Of a DNA stretch of 64,000 bases, positions 9,096 through 15,603 are shown piece by piece. The stretch is from Solidesulfovibrio sp. (lineage in GTDB: Bacteria > Desulfobacterota > Desulfovibrionia > Desulfovibrionales > Desulfovibrionaceae), in contig NZ_JBCFBA010000015.1 of the NCBI RefSeq assembly GCF_038562415.1, positions 62,001 through 126,000 of the forward strand, read 5' to 3'. How positions within the stretch are numbered: position 1 is the stretch's first letter; each line of letters opens with the position of its first letter. The position numbers and the translations under genes are program-made. Under the pieces are notes generated by a model. That model ran no database searches. It was not told the origin of the DNA and was given only the letters and a program-made list of their open reading frames with translations.

Positions 9096-9772
9096 AAGGC
9101 GTCTCCACAAACGGGTTCGAGGATTGGGGGAACGAAGTCCCGGGCCCCGGGGCAACCGAAGGCGGCCAGGGAAAAACGGACGATGTGCCGGGCGATTTCC
9201 TCCACCCCTCCCTGGCGGGGGTCGCAGTCCGGATAGAGCCGCTCCAGCACGGGCCCGTCCAGGACGAAATGCCGGCACTGGCCGACGACGCTCTGGGCGT
9301 GCCGGGCCACGGCCAGGGGCTCGGCGCCGGGGCCCAGCAGCTCGGCCACGATGTCGCGCAGCACGGCGCTGGACGGGGCCAGGCAACGTTCCACCACCAG
9401 GCTCAGGTTGGGCGAGGGCTCGGCCATTTCCCGGGCCATGAGCCGGTTGAGCCAGGCGTGGCGGCTTTTGTCCCGAAGGCGCAGGAGCAGGGCGCGCACG
9501 TAGGCGTACAGGCGCGCCTTGGCGTCGGCCCCGGGAGGCAGGCCCATGTCCGGCGGAAAGCGGCGGCAGGCTTCGCGGTGGGCGTGTTCGAGGACGGCCT
9601 GGTACAGGCGGTCCTTGCTGCCGAAATGGTAGTGGATGGCGGCCAGGTTGGCCTTGGCCACCTTGGTTATCTCGCGGACGGTGGCGGCCTGGTAGCCCTT
9701 GCAGGAGAAGATTTCGCCGGCGGCATCGAGCAGCCGCACCCGGGTTTCGTCCTCGCGACCGTTGCCAGTCAT
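9092..9772 (-). CDS. TetR-family regulator of the efflux operon
   Basis: 226 residues. The N-terminal TetR helix-turn-helix (TRVRLLDAAGEIFSCKGY, then ATVREITKVAKANLAAIHYHF) is followed by a ligand-binding domain resembling the CecR/YbiH (DUF1956) type. It is the first gene of the operon and is translationally coupled to the adaptor gene by a GTGA overlap, so it most likely represses its own promoter and the pump genes together. A candidate sigma70 promoter lies at 9805-9833. No convincing operator palindrome was found, although GGTCAAC occurs twice near the promoter (9784-9790 and 9829-9835). Confidence 0.9.
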   Translation of the reverse strand: MTGNGREDETRVRLLDAAGEIFSCKGYQAATVREITKVAKANLAAIHYHFGSKDRLYQAVLEHAHREACRRFPPDMGLPPGADAKARLYAYVRALLLRLRDKSRHAWLNRLMAREMAEPSPNLSLVVERCLAPSSAVLRDIVAELLGPGAEPLAVARHAQSVVGQCRHFVLDGPVLERLYPDCDPRQGGVEEIARHIVRFSLAAFGCPGARDFVPPILEPVCGDAL

Positions 9773-9804
9773 CAGCCCGCCTTGGTCAACGCGTGTTCGA
9801 TGTG

Positions 9805-9833
9805 AATTTACGGACGATAGCCAGGCCGGTCAA
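9805..9833 (-). promoter_or_regulatory. Candidate sigma70 promoter of the tetR-RND operon
   Basis: On the minus strand TTGACC and TAAATT are separated by exactly 17 bp, placing transcription start about 25 bp upstream of the tetR ATG. The spacing is ideal and both boxes are good for a GC-rich genome. No experiment supports it. Confidence 0.5.
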
Positions 9834-9961
9834 CCCTTCCCGGCGACGACGCCAAACGGTTACGCCTTTGTCATTCTCGGCCCGGACCGGCGTTGACGGC
9901 GGCGCCGAAACGGCCTAGCCCGGAGTATCCTTGCGGCAAACCCAAACGAAGGAGCACGCCC

Positions 9962-10267
9962 ATGGCCGACGGCATCATCAACGTGGTGGCCAAGTTCGTC
10001 GCCAAACCGGGACAGGAGGCGGCGCTAAAAACCGCCCTGACCGCCCTGGTCGCCCCGACGCAAAAAGACCCGGGCTACATCGCCTACGACCTCTACGCAT
10101 CCGCGGCCCGGCCCGGGGAATTCGTCCTGGTCGAGGCCTGGCAGAGCCGGGAACTGCTCGCCAGCCACCTCGACACCCCGCACTTAAACGGCTTCAAGGC
10201 CAAGGCCCCGGAACTGCTGGCCGAACCCATGTCCGTGAAACTGTTCGCCGAGCTGCCCGGATTCTAG
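9962..10267 (+). CDS. Antibiotic biosynthesis monooxygenase (ABM/YgiN-like) domain protein
   Basis: 101 residues forming a single ABM ferredoxin-like fold: INVVAKFVAKPGQEAALKTA, then DPGYIAYDLY, FVLVEAWQSRELLASHL and a C-terminal strand. Family members act as small quinol or haem monooxygenases or have no known activity; the substrate cannot be read from sequence. The ATG at 9962 has GAAGGAG about 7 nt upstream. It is divergent from tetR across a 189-bp gap and is followed 52 bp later by the CYTH gene on the same strand. Confidence 0.85.
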   Translation: MADGIINVVAKFVAKPGQEAALKTALTALVAPTQKDPGYIAYDLYASAARPGEFVLVEAWQSRELLASHLDTPHLNGFKAKAPELLAEPMSVKLFAELPGF

Positions 10268-10319
10268 CGTGCCCGGCGGTCCGGCCCCGGGCCGGGCCGC
10301 CCTTCCCCGCATAGCCGCC

Positions 10320-10874
10320 ATGGCCCGAAACGTCGAAATCAAGGCCCGCATCGACAGCGTCGAGGCCTGGCTGCCCCGGGTGCGCGCCCTGGCCGACGGC
10401 GCAGCCGAGGCGCTTGCCCAGGACGACACGTTTTTCGCCTGCGCCAACGGCCGGCTCAAGCTTCGCGATTTCGGCGACGGGCGCGGCCAGCTCATCTTCT
10501 ACCAGCGCCCGGACGGCCCCGGACCCAAGGAAAGCCGCTACCGGATTCACGAAACAGCCCATCCCGGGGAGTTGCGCGACACCCTGGCCGCGGCCCTCGG
10601 CGTCATCGGCCGGGTCGTCAAGCGCCGGCTGGTCTTTCGGCGCGGCCGCACGCGCCTCCACCTGGACCGGGTGGACGGGCTCGGCGATTTCCTGGAACTG
10701 GAAGTGGTGCTTGGCGAGGGGCAGACGACCGAGGCGGGCATGGCCATCGCCGAGGAGCTCTGTTCCCGGCTGGGCATCGACGCGGCCTCGCGCCTGGCCG
10801 GGGCCTACCGGGACCTGCTCGAAGCGGCCGGGGCGTTCCCCGCCGCCCCGCCCGGCGGCGGGGACGGCGCCTGA
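10320..10874 (+). CDS. CYTH-domain protein (class IV adenylate cyclase-like)
   Basis: 184 residues. CYTH proteins fold into a triphosphate-tunnel barrel that handles nucleotide triphosphates, thiamine triphosphate or polyphosphate. The N-terminal strand MARNVEIKARI is the class IV cyclase-like version of the ExExK signature. Later charged strands include RLKLRDFG, ESRYRIHET, VVKRRLVFRRGRTRLHLD and DFLELEVVL, which match the tunnel pattern. The Ala/Gly/Pro tail after about residue 170 is low complexity. The product (cAMP, hydrolysis or other) is undetermined. It converges on a histidine kinase gene 34 bp away. Confidence 0.85.
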   Translation: MARNVEIKARIDSVEAWLPRVRALADGAAEALAQDDTFFACANGRLKLRDFGDGRGQLIFYQRPDGPGPKESRYRIHETAHPGELRDTLAAALGVIGRVVKRRLVFRRGRTRLHLDRVDGLGDFLELEVVLGEGQTTEAGMAIAEELCSRLGIDAASRLAGAYRDLLEAAGAFPAAPPGGGDGA

Positions 10875-10908
10875 GGCCGGCCGGGCGGTTCGCCAGCGCC
10901 CCCCGGCC

Positions 10909-12063
10909 CTATTTCCCGGCCAGGCCGACGGCGGCAGGCAGGCGCAGGAAAAACAGGGTGCCCGCGTCGGCGTCGCTCGTAAACCCCACCTCGCCCTCCA
11001 GGTAGTTCTCGGCGAAAAGCTTCATGCCGTAGGTGCCCAGGCCCCGGCCGGCGCCCTTGGTGGAAAAGGCTCGGCGAAAAATCTGCGGCCGGGCCGCCTC
11101 GGGCACGACGCCGGGGTTGTTGACCCAAAACCGCACGTGCCCGCCGTCCCCGTCGCAGCCCACGGTCACGGTCTGACCGGGCTTGACGGCCTCCAGGGCG
11201 TTTTTTTGCATGTTGACCAGGATGCGGGTGACGAGCTTGCGGTCCGAGGCGAAATAGGCGTCCAGGCACTCCGGGTCGATGCGCAATTCCTTGCCCCGGG
11301 CCGAGGGCTCCCGGCGCATGAGCCCGGTGACGTCGGTGAGCAGCGAAAGCGTGCCCATCTTGACGGGCGTGACCTCGTACTCGCCGTGCTCGGCCAGGCT
11401 GAAGTCGCGCTGGGACAGGATCAGGTCGTTGACGCGTTCGGCGGCGAAGGCGAGCAGTTCCACTTCGGTGTTGTGGGCGCACTCCTTTTCCTCGCGCATG
11501 ATCTCGCAGATGCCGCGCATGCCCGAAACCATGTTGAGGATGTCGTGGTAGAAGATGCGCTCCATCAGCAGCAGGCGCTTCTCGGCCCGGATGTCCGTCA
11601 GGATGGCGGCGTGGAACATCTCGCCGCCATAGGCCATGGCCCAGATCCAGATACGGAAATCCAGGCTGTCGAGCTTGTTGCCGTCCTGGCGGGCCAGGGA
11701 GCATTCCCCCTGGGCCATGTCGCCCCCGGCCAGGCTCTCGGCCAGGGCCCGGGCCATGCCGCAGGAGCGGCACAGTTCGCTCGTGCCGCAGCCGCCGACC
11801 TCCAGCCCCGCCCCCAGGCAGGAGAACGCCTCGCCCAGCCGCTGGCCGATCAGCGTTTGCGCCTCGGCGTCACCGGCCGTCAGTTCGCGGAATTTCTCGT
11901 TGGAGTAGACGATTTGGCGCGTGATGTTGCACACCGCCACGCCCAGGGGCAACCGGTCGAGCACGCCGGCGGCCGGACTCGAAGCGAAAAGCCTGGCCTG
12001 AGAAGCCACCTTGTCCGGGGACAGGCGCTTGGCCGTGAAAAGGGGTACGACTCCGGCGTTCAC
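10909..12063 (-). CDS. PAS-domain sensor histidine kinase
   Basis: 384 residues, without membrane segments. An N-terminal PAS-like domain (VLDRLPLGVAVCNITRQIVYSNEKFREL) contains a CxxC-rich insert (CGTSELCRSCGMARAL) common in Desulfovibrio kinases and possibly metal- or redox-responsive. The H-box is unusual but present (FYHDILNMVSGMRG). The ATPase domain has an N-box (ILVNMQKNALEAV) and a G-box (GRGLGTYGMKLF). I chose the GTG at 12063 because GGAGG precedes it by 7 nt. The TTG at 12114 would extend the frame but has no such site. No response regulator is adjacent, so it is an orphan. Confidence 0.85.
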   Translation of the reverse strand: MNAGVVPLFTAKRLSPDKVASQARLFASSPAAGVLDRLPLGVAVCNITRQIVYSNEKFRELTAGDAEAQTLIGQRLGEAFSCLGAGLEVGGCGTSELCRSCGMARALAESLAGGDMAQGECSLARQDGNKLDSLDFRIWIWAMAYGGEMFHAAILTDIRAEKRLLLMERIFYHDILNMVSGMRGICEIMREEKECAHNTEVELLAFAAERVNDLILSQRDFSLAEHGEYEVTPVKMGTLSLLTDVTGLMRREPSARGKELRIDPECLDAYFASDRKLVTRILVNMQKNALEAVKPGQTVTVGCDGDGGHVRFWVNNPGVVPEAARPQIFRRAFSTKGAGRGLGTYGMKLFAENYLEGEVGFTSDADAGTLFFLRLPAAVGLAGK

Positions 12064-12132
12064 GTAAAAACCTCCAGGCGAAAGCGCCGTCGCCGAGTCA
12101 TAGCCCACGGCCAAGCGTCCCGTAAACCACTT

Positions 12133-12444
12133 TCAGGCGGCCGCCTCCCGCTGGAACACGGCCGCCAGATCGGGCAGGGCCGCCTGGCCCGTGGCCACGC
12201 GGCGCACCTCCGGCAGGGCGGCCAGTTCGGCCACAAGCCGCGGCAGGCGCCCGTCGTCGGCCACGGCCAGGACCAGCCGGCCCTCCTCCCCGGCCCCGGG
12301 CAGGCACAGCAGGCCCAGGAGGGCCTGGGCCCGCCGGGCCAGGCAGGCCGTCACATGCCGCGCGGCGGCCATCATGTCGCTGACGGACAGTTCCAGCACG
12401 GCCCGCTCCGGCCGCCCCACCGTCGAAGGCTCCGTCCTAGGCAT
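12133..12444 (-). CDS. ilvN: Acetolactate synthase small (regulatory) subunit, ACT domain
   Basis: 103 residues comprising one ACT-like domain (AVLELSVSDMMAAARHVTAC, GRLVLAVADDGRLPRL). It is short like IlvM or the IlvN core and lacks the C-terminal domain of longer IlvH/IlvN proteins. The ACT domain binds the catalytic subunit and normally mediates valine feedback. It overlaps ilvB by 8 nt on the same strand, which fixes its identity better than its own weakly conserved sequence. Confidence 0.8.
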   Translation of the reverse strand: MPRTEPSTVGRPERAVLELSVSDMMAAARHVTACLARRAQALLGLLCLPGAGEEGRLVLAVADDGRLPRLVAELAALPEVRRVATGQAALPDLAAVFQREAAA

Positions 12445-14113
12445 GGCGTTTCTCCAGGATCATTTCACTGTTGGCGGCGCCGGGGGGCACCATGGGGTAG
12501 ACGTGGGCGTCGGGGTCCACGGCCAGGCGCACCAGGGCCGGGCCGGGGGCGGTCAGGGCGGCGGCCAGGGTCCCCCGGGCGTCGCGGCAGTGCTCCAGGT
12601 CCACGCAGGCCATGCCGAAGGCCGCGGCCAGGGCCGGAAAATCCGGCCGGGCGGCGAACGTCGAGGCGGTATGCCGCCCGCCCATGAGGAATTCCTGCTG
12701 CTGGCGCACCAGGCCCAGCACGCCGTTGTCCATGAGCAGGATCTTGACCGGCAGCCCCAACTCCACCAGGGTGGCCATCTCCTGGATGTTCATGAGCAGG
12801 CCGCCGTCGCCGGTGACGCAGGCCACCGGCGTGCCGGGCTCGGCCAGGGCGGCGCCGATGGCCGAGGGCAGGCCGAAGCCCATGGTGCCCAGCCCACCGG
12901 AAGTGAGGAAGCGGCCCGGCCGGGTGCAGGGCCAGACCTGCGCCGCGCGCATCTGGTTCTGGCCCACGTCCGTGGTCACGATGGCCTCGGGCCCGAGGAT
13001 GTCGGCCGCGGCCACGAGCACGCCGTAGGGGCTTTTGGGGTCGCCAAGGCCCGGCGGGACGAAGGCGTGCTCCCGGCGGATGCCGGCCCGGTGGCCGGCC
13101 CAGTCGTGGCGCGGCCGGGCCGGCACCAGGGGCAAAAGCGCCTCCACCACCCGGCCGGCGTCCCCGGCCAGGGCCACGTGGGCCCGGCGATTTTTGTGGT
13201 GCTCGGCCGGGTCGATGTCGATGTGGACCACGGCCGCCTCGGGGCAGAAGCGCTTGGCGTCGCCGGTTGCCCGGTCGTCGAAGCGCGCGCCCACGGCCAC
13301 CAGCAGGTCGCAGTGGCCCAGGGCGTGGTTGACGGCCGGCCGGCCGTGCATGCCGACCATGCCGGCATTGCGGGGATGGTCGTGGGGCAAAAGCCCCAGG
13401 CCCATCAGCGTGGTCACCACCGGGGCGTCCAGGGCCTCGGCCAGGGCGGCCACGGCCGCGCCCGCGCCGCAACGGGCCGCGCCGCCGCCGCACAGGAGCA
13501 CCGGCCGGTCGCTTGCGGCCATGTGCGCCGCCGCCCGGGCCAGATCGGCCGGCGAGGGCATGGGCTGGACATCGGGGCGGGCCGGCTCGGGCCAGGCATC
13601 GAGGGTCACGGCCTCGAGCTGGACGTCGCGGGGCACGTCGATGACCACCGGCCCGGGCCGGCCCGAGGCGGCGATGCGGAAGGCCTCGGTCATCAGGCGA
13701 GGCAGGTCGGCCGCCCGGCGGGCCAGCATGTTGTGCTTGGCGATGGGGATGGTCAGGCCATAGACGTCGACCTCCTGGAAGGCGTCCGTGCCCATGAGCC
13801 CGCGCGGCACCTGGCCGGTAAGGCACACCAGGGGCACGGAATCGGCCTTGGCGTCGGCGATGGCCGTCAGCAGGTTCATGGCCCCCGGGCCGGACGTGGC
13901 CAGGCAGACCTGCGGCCGGCCCGTGACCCGGGCCATGCCCTGGCTGATGAATCCCGCCCCCTGTTCGTGGCGGGCGAGCACGATGCGGATGGGGGTTTCG
14001 GCGAGGGCGTCGAACAGCGGCAGGTTGGCCCCGCCGGGAATGCCCGACACCACCTCGATGCCGTGGCGCACGAGACTCTGGGCGATAATCCGCGCTCCGG
14101 TCGTCTGGATCAT
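12437..14113 (-). CDS. ilvB: Acetolactate synthase large (catalytic) subunit
   Basis: 558 residues. A ThDP- and FAD-dependent enzyme condensing two pyruvates to acetolactate, or pyruvate with 2-ketobutyrate, the first common step of valine, leucine and isoleucine synthesis. Visible landmarks: the catalytic ThDP-activating Glu in LARHEQGAGFISQGMARVTG, the LATSGPGAMNLLTAIADA segment, and the ThDP/Mg motif starting VTGDGGLLMNIQEMATL and ending in LLMDN. It is translated just downstream of an attenuator (leader peptide 14216-14299, terminator 14155-14185), so expression should fall when branched-chain aminoacyl-tRNAs are plentiful. Confidence 0.96.
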   Translation of the reverse strand: MIQTTGARIIAQSLVRHGIEVVSGIPGGANLPLFDALAETPIRIVLARHEQGAGFISQGMARVTGRPQVCLATSGPGAMNLLTAIADAKADSVPLVCLTGQVPRGLMGTDAFQEVDVYGLTIPIAKHNMLARRAADLPRLMTEAFRIAASGRPGPVVIDVPRDVQLEAVTLDAWPEPARPDVQPMPSPADLARAAAHMAASDRPVLLCGGGAARCGAGAAVAALAEALDAPVVTTLMGLGLLPHDHPRNAGMVGMHGRPAVNHALGHCDLLVAVGARFDDRATGDAKRFCPEAAVVHIDIDPAEHHKNRRAHVALAGDAGRVVEALLPLVPARPRHDWAGHRAGIRREHAFVPPGLGDPKSPYGVLVAAADILGPEAIVTTDVGQNQMRAAQVWPCTRPGRFLTSGGLGTMGFGLPSAIGAALAEPGTPVACVTGDGGLLMNIQEMATLVELGLPVKILLMDNGVLGLVRQQQEFLMGGRHTASTFAARPDFPALAAAFGMACVDLEHCRDARGTLAAALTAPGPALVRLAVDPDAHVYPMVPPGAANSEMILEKRHA

Positions 14114-14154
14114 TGCGGCCTCCGGTTGTGCCCCGGGCGCGCGGCGGAAGACGC

Positions 14155-14185
14155 AAAAAGCCCCCGCCGGCGCGCCGGCGGGGGC
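14155..14185 (-). terminator. Attenuator terminator upstream of ilvB
   Basis: On the minus strand a perfect 26-nt palindrome (14160-14185) is followed by TTTTT, giving an intrinsic terminator between the leader peptide stop and ilvB. The 5' arm contains CCCCGC, complementary to GCGGGG at 14211-14216, which overlaps the leader stop codon. That pairing could serve as the antiterminator (inference). Confidence 0.85.
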
Positions 14186-14215
14186 TTCAAGGACGTTACG
14201 AAAAAAGGTTCCCCG

Positions 14216-14299
14216 CTAAGGCGCCGCTCTGGCGACGCCTACTACGACCGCGCGCATCGCGTGGGAAAGGGGTAGCAGGGCGCGGCTCGCAACAGGCAT
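14216..14299 (-). CDS. ilvBN leader peptide (attenuation), 27 residues
   Basis: A short frame starting at ATG 14299 with GGAGGAA 8-9 nt upstream. It encodes a 27-residue peptide with Leu-Leu-Pro-Leu (8-11) and Val-Val-Val-Gly-Val (18-22), ending Ala-Arg-Ala-Ala-Pro. The clustered Val and Leu codons and the -AP ending parallel the enterobacterial ilvB leader peptide IvbL. Stalling at the Val/Leu codons when charged tRNA is scarce would prevent the terminator at 14155-14185 from forming. The position between a good promoter and an intrinsic terminator strongly supports the call; it would be missed by most automated annotation. Confidence 0.82.
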   Translation of the reverse strand: MPVASRALLPLSHAMRAVVVGVARAAP

Positions 14300-14327
14300 G
14301 GCAGGGATTCCTCCGACGTTTTGGGAA

Positions 14328-14356
14328 TTAATACGCCTACCGGCCCGGCCCGTCAA
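14328..14356 (-). promoter_or_regulatory. Sigma70 promoter of the ilv leader-ilvBN operon
   Basis: On the minus strand TTGACG (14351-14356) and TATTAA (14328-14333) are 17 bp apart. Start of transcription would fall about 20 nt upstream of the leader peptide ATG, leaving just enough room for its ribosome-binding site, as expected for an attenuated operon. Confidence 0.72.
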
Positions 14357-14380
14357 GAGGCCCCAGGGGCCCAGCAATAA

Positions 14381-14429
14381 GGCCAACCAGCCGAGCCCTG
14401 CTTCCGGTGCAGGCTCGGGCTGGTTGGCC
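14381..14429 (-). terminator. Long inverted repeat, probable terminator of the 14606-15103 gene
   Basis: Two arms of about 21 nt (14381-14401 and 14409-14429) pair almost completely, with one-base bulges, around a 7-nt loop. It lies downstream of the leftward gene ending at 14606 and just upstream of the ilv promoter, followed on the minus strand by TTATTGCT, a weak U-tract. The remaining 14430-14605 stretch is AT-rich at 14440-14520 and shows no gene. Confidence 0.55.
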
Positions 14430-14605
14430 GGGGGCAATATGGCAAGACGGATTCTATAATCTTTCAATCCATAAGTAACGTTTCAATTCATCAAGATAAT
14501 GAAATAGTTGTCACTTTCCTCCCGAAACAACTTCCCCGCCCCGGCGCCGCGAACGCGTTTCCCCGCTCGCGGCGCCGGCCGGCCGTCGGGGCCGGCGCGG
14601 CACGA

Positions 14606-15103
14606 TCAGCTTTCGGTCGAGCCGACGCCCGACAGCACGCCGGAGATGATGCTGTCGACGTTGGCCATGGGGTTGCCGCCCGAGGTATTGGCGGCCGTGT
14701 TGCCGTAGGCCTGGGCGGCGGCCTGGGCGCCGCTGCCGTTGGCGGGTGCCTTGGGCGGAGTCAGGGAGGACATGCTGCCGGACTTGGCCGCTGCGGCGAA
14801 CTTGCCGGCCATGTCGCTGTAGAGCTTGGCCTCGTTCGAATCCGAGGCCTTGCCGGCCGCTTCGCTGAGGCTGTCGGAAATCTGCTGGGCCGCCTCCTTG
14901 AACTTCTCGGGGTCCGAGGAAGCGAGGTCGCTGAGCTTTTTCATGGTCTCGGCGCCCTTGGAAAAATTCGCGTCGTCGCCGGAAACCTTGAGTCCGTCGC
15001 TGTCCGACGAAGCGGCGCTCGTGCTCGACGTCGTCGCGGCCCCGGTGAGGGAGCTCAGCGTGGTGGAACTGGAATAGTTCAAGCTGACGAGATCCGTGGT
15101 CAT
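14606..15103 (-). CDS. Ser/Ala-rich protein of unknown function
   Basis: 165 residues, starting MTTDLVSLNYSSSTTLSSL after a strong AAAGGAG site. The N-terminal 45 residues are Ser/Thr/Ala-rich. The centre is a charged helix (PEKFKEAAQQISDSLSEAAG, AKLYSDMAGKFAAAAKSG). The C-terminus is Gly/Ala/Asn-rich (NTSGGNPMANVDSIISGVL). There are no signal peptide, membrane helix or Cys residues. The composition recalls secreted or surface-associated proteins, but I do not recognise a family. It is monocistronic, flanked upstream by an AT-rich region. Confidence 0.65.
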   Translation of the reverse strand: MTTDLVSLNYSSSTTLSSLTGAATTSSTSAASSDSDGLKVSGDDANFSKGAETMKKLSDLASSDPEKFKEAAQQISDSLSEAAGKASDSNEAKLYSDMAGKFAAAAKSGSMSSLTPPKAPANGSGAQAAAQAYGNTAANTSGGNPMANVDSIISGVLSGVGSTES

Positions 15104-15119
15104 GGCCGTTCTCCTTTGG

Positions 15120-15415
15120 TGTCGTGCAACCTTGCCGGGCTTATCGGCCGCCTTCCGGTGAGCAATAGAGGGGAAACGATTAATTTTCCATGTAACCATT
15201 TGAAATAACGGACGTCACAAAAGCAATAAAAGGAAAATCCCGGAATAGATCGTCGCATCACCAAAGATGTACCGAACTGTTTCCCGAATATTTTCTTTTT
15301 TCACCTGTCGTATTTTTCATCATTCCTGCTGTATTGCTACGATTTTTTACAACAGACCTGATTTTTTGTTTTCACTGCTTACCCACGTATTGTTGTTTTG
15401 CGAGCATGCATTGCC
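15120..15415. other. AT-rich intergenic island
   Basis: Roughly 300 bp with runs of T and A, standing out sharply from the GC-rich surroundings. It holds the upstream region of the 14606-15103 gene. I see no credible coding sequence in it, nor a promoter I would defend. The GC-rich part from 15416 to 15548 holds nothing recognisable before the PBP1A terminator. Confidence 0.6.
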
Positions 15416-15548
15416 ACTCGCCCCGGACAGCCCCCCCGGGCCGCCTGTCCGCTTCGACAGCCGCCTCCCCGCCCCCTCCCGCGCCGCCGCGAACCCGGCC
15501 ACGCCCCGCGCCGCCGGCCTGCCCCGACCGGTCATGGCCGCGAAACAA

Positions 15549-15582
15549 GACGCCCCGTCGACCGTGCGGCCGGCGGGGCGTC
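15549..15582 (-). terminator. Terminator downstream of PBP1A
   Basis: GACGCCCCG at 15549-15557 pairs with CGGGGCGTC at 15574-15582. On the minus strand the stem is followed by TTGTTT. It starts 21 nt after the PBP1A stop. Confidence 0.6.
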
Positions 15583-15603
15583 GCAAAAGCCAGGAACAAC
15601 CGG

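Noticed and set aside
14826-14850. tRNA-like T-loop string GTTCGAATCC
   Set aside because: It lies inside the 14606-15103 coding frame and no acceptor stem, anticodon arm or D arm can be drawn around it.
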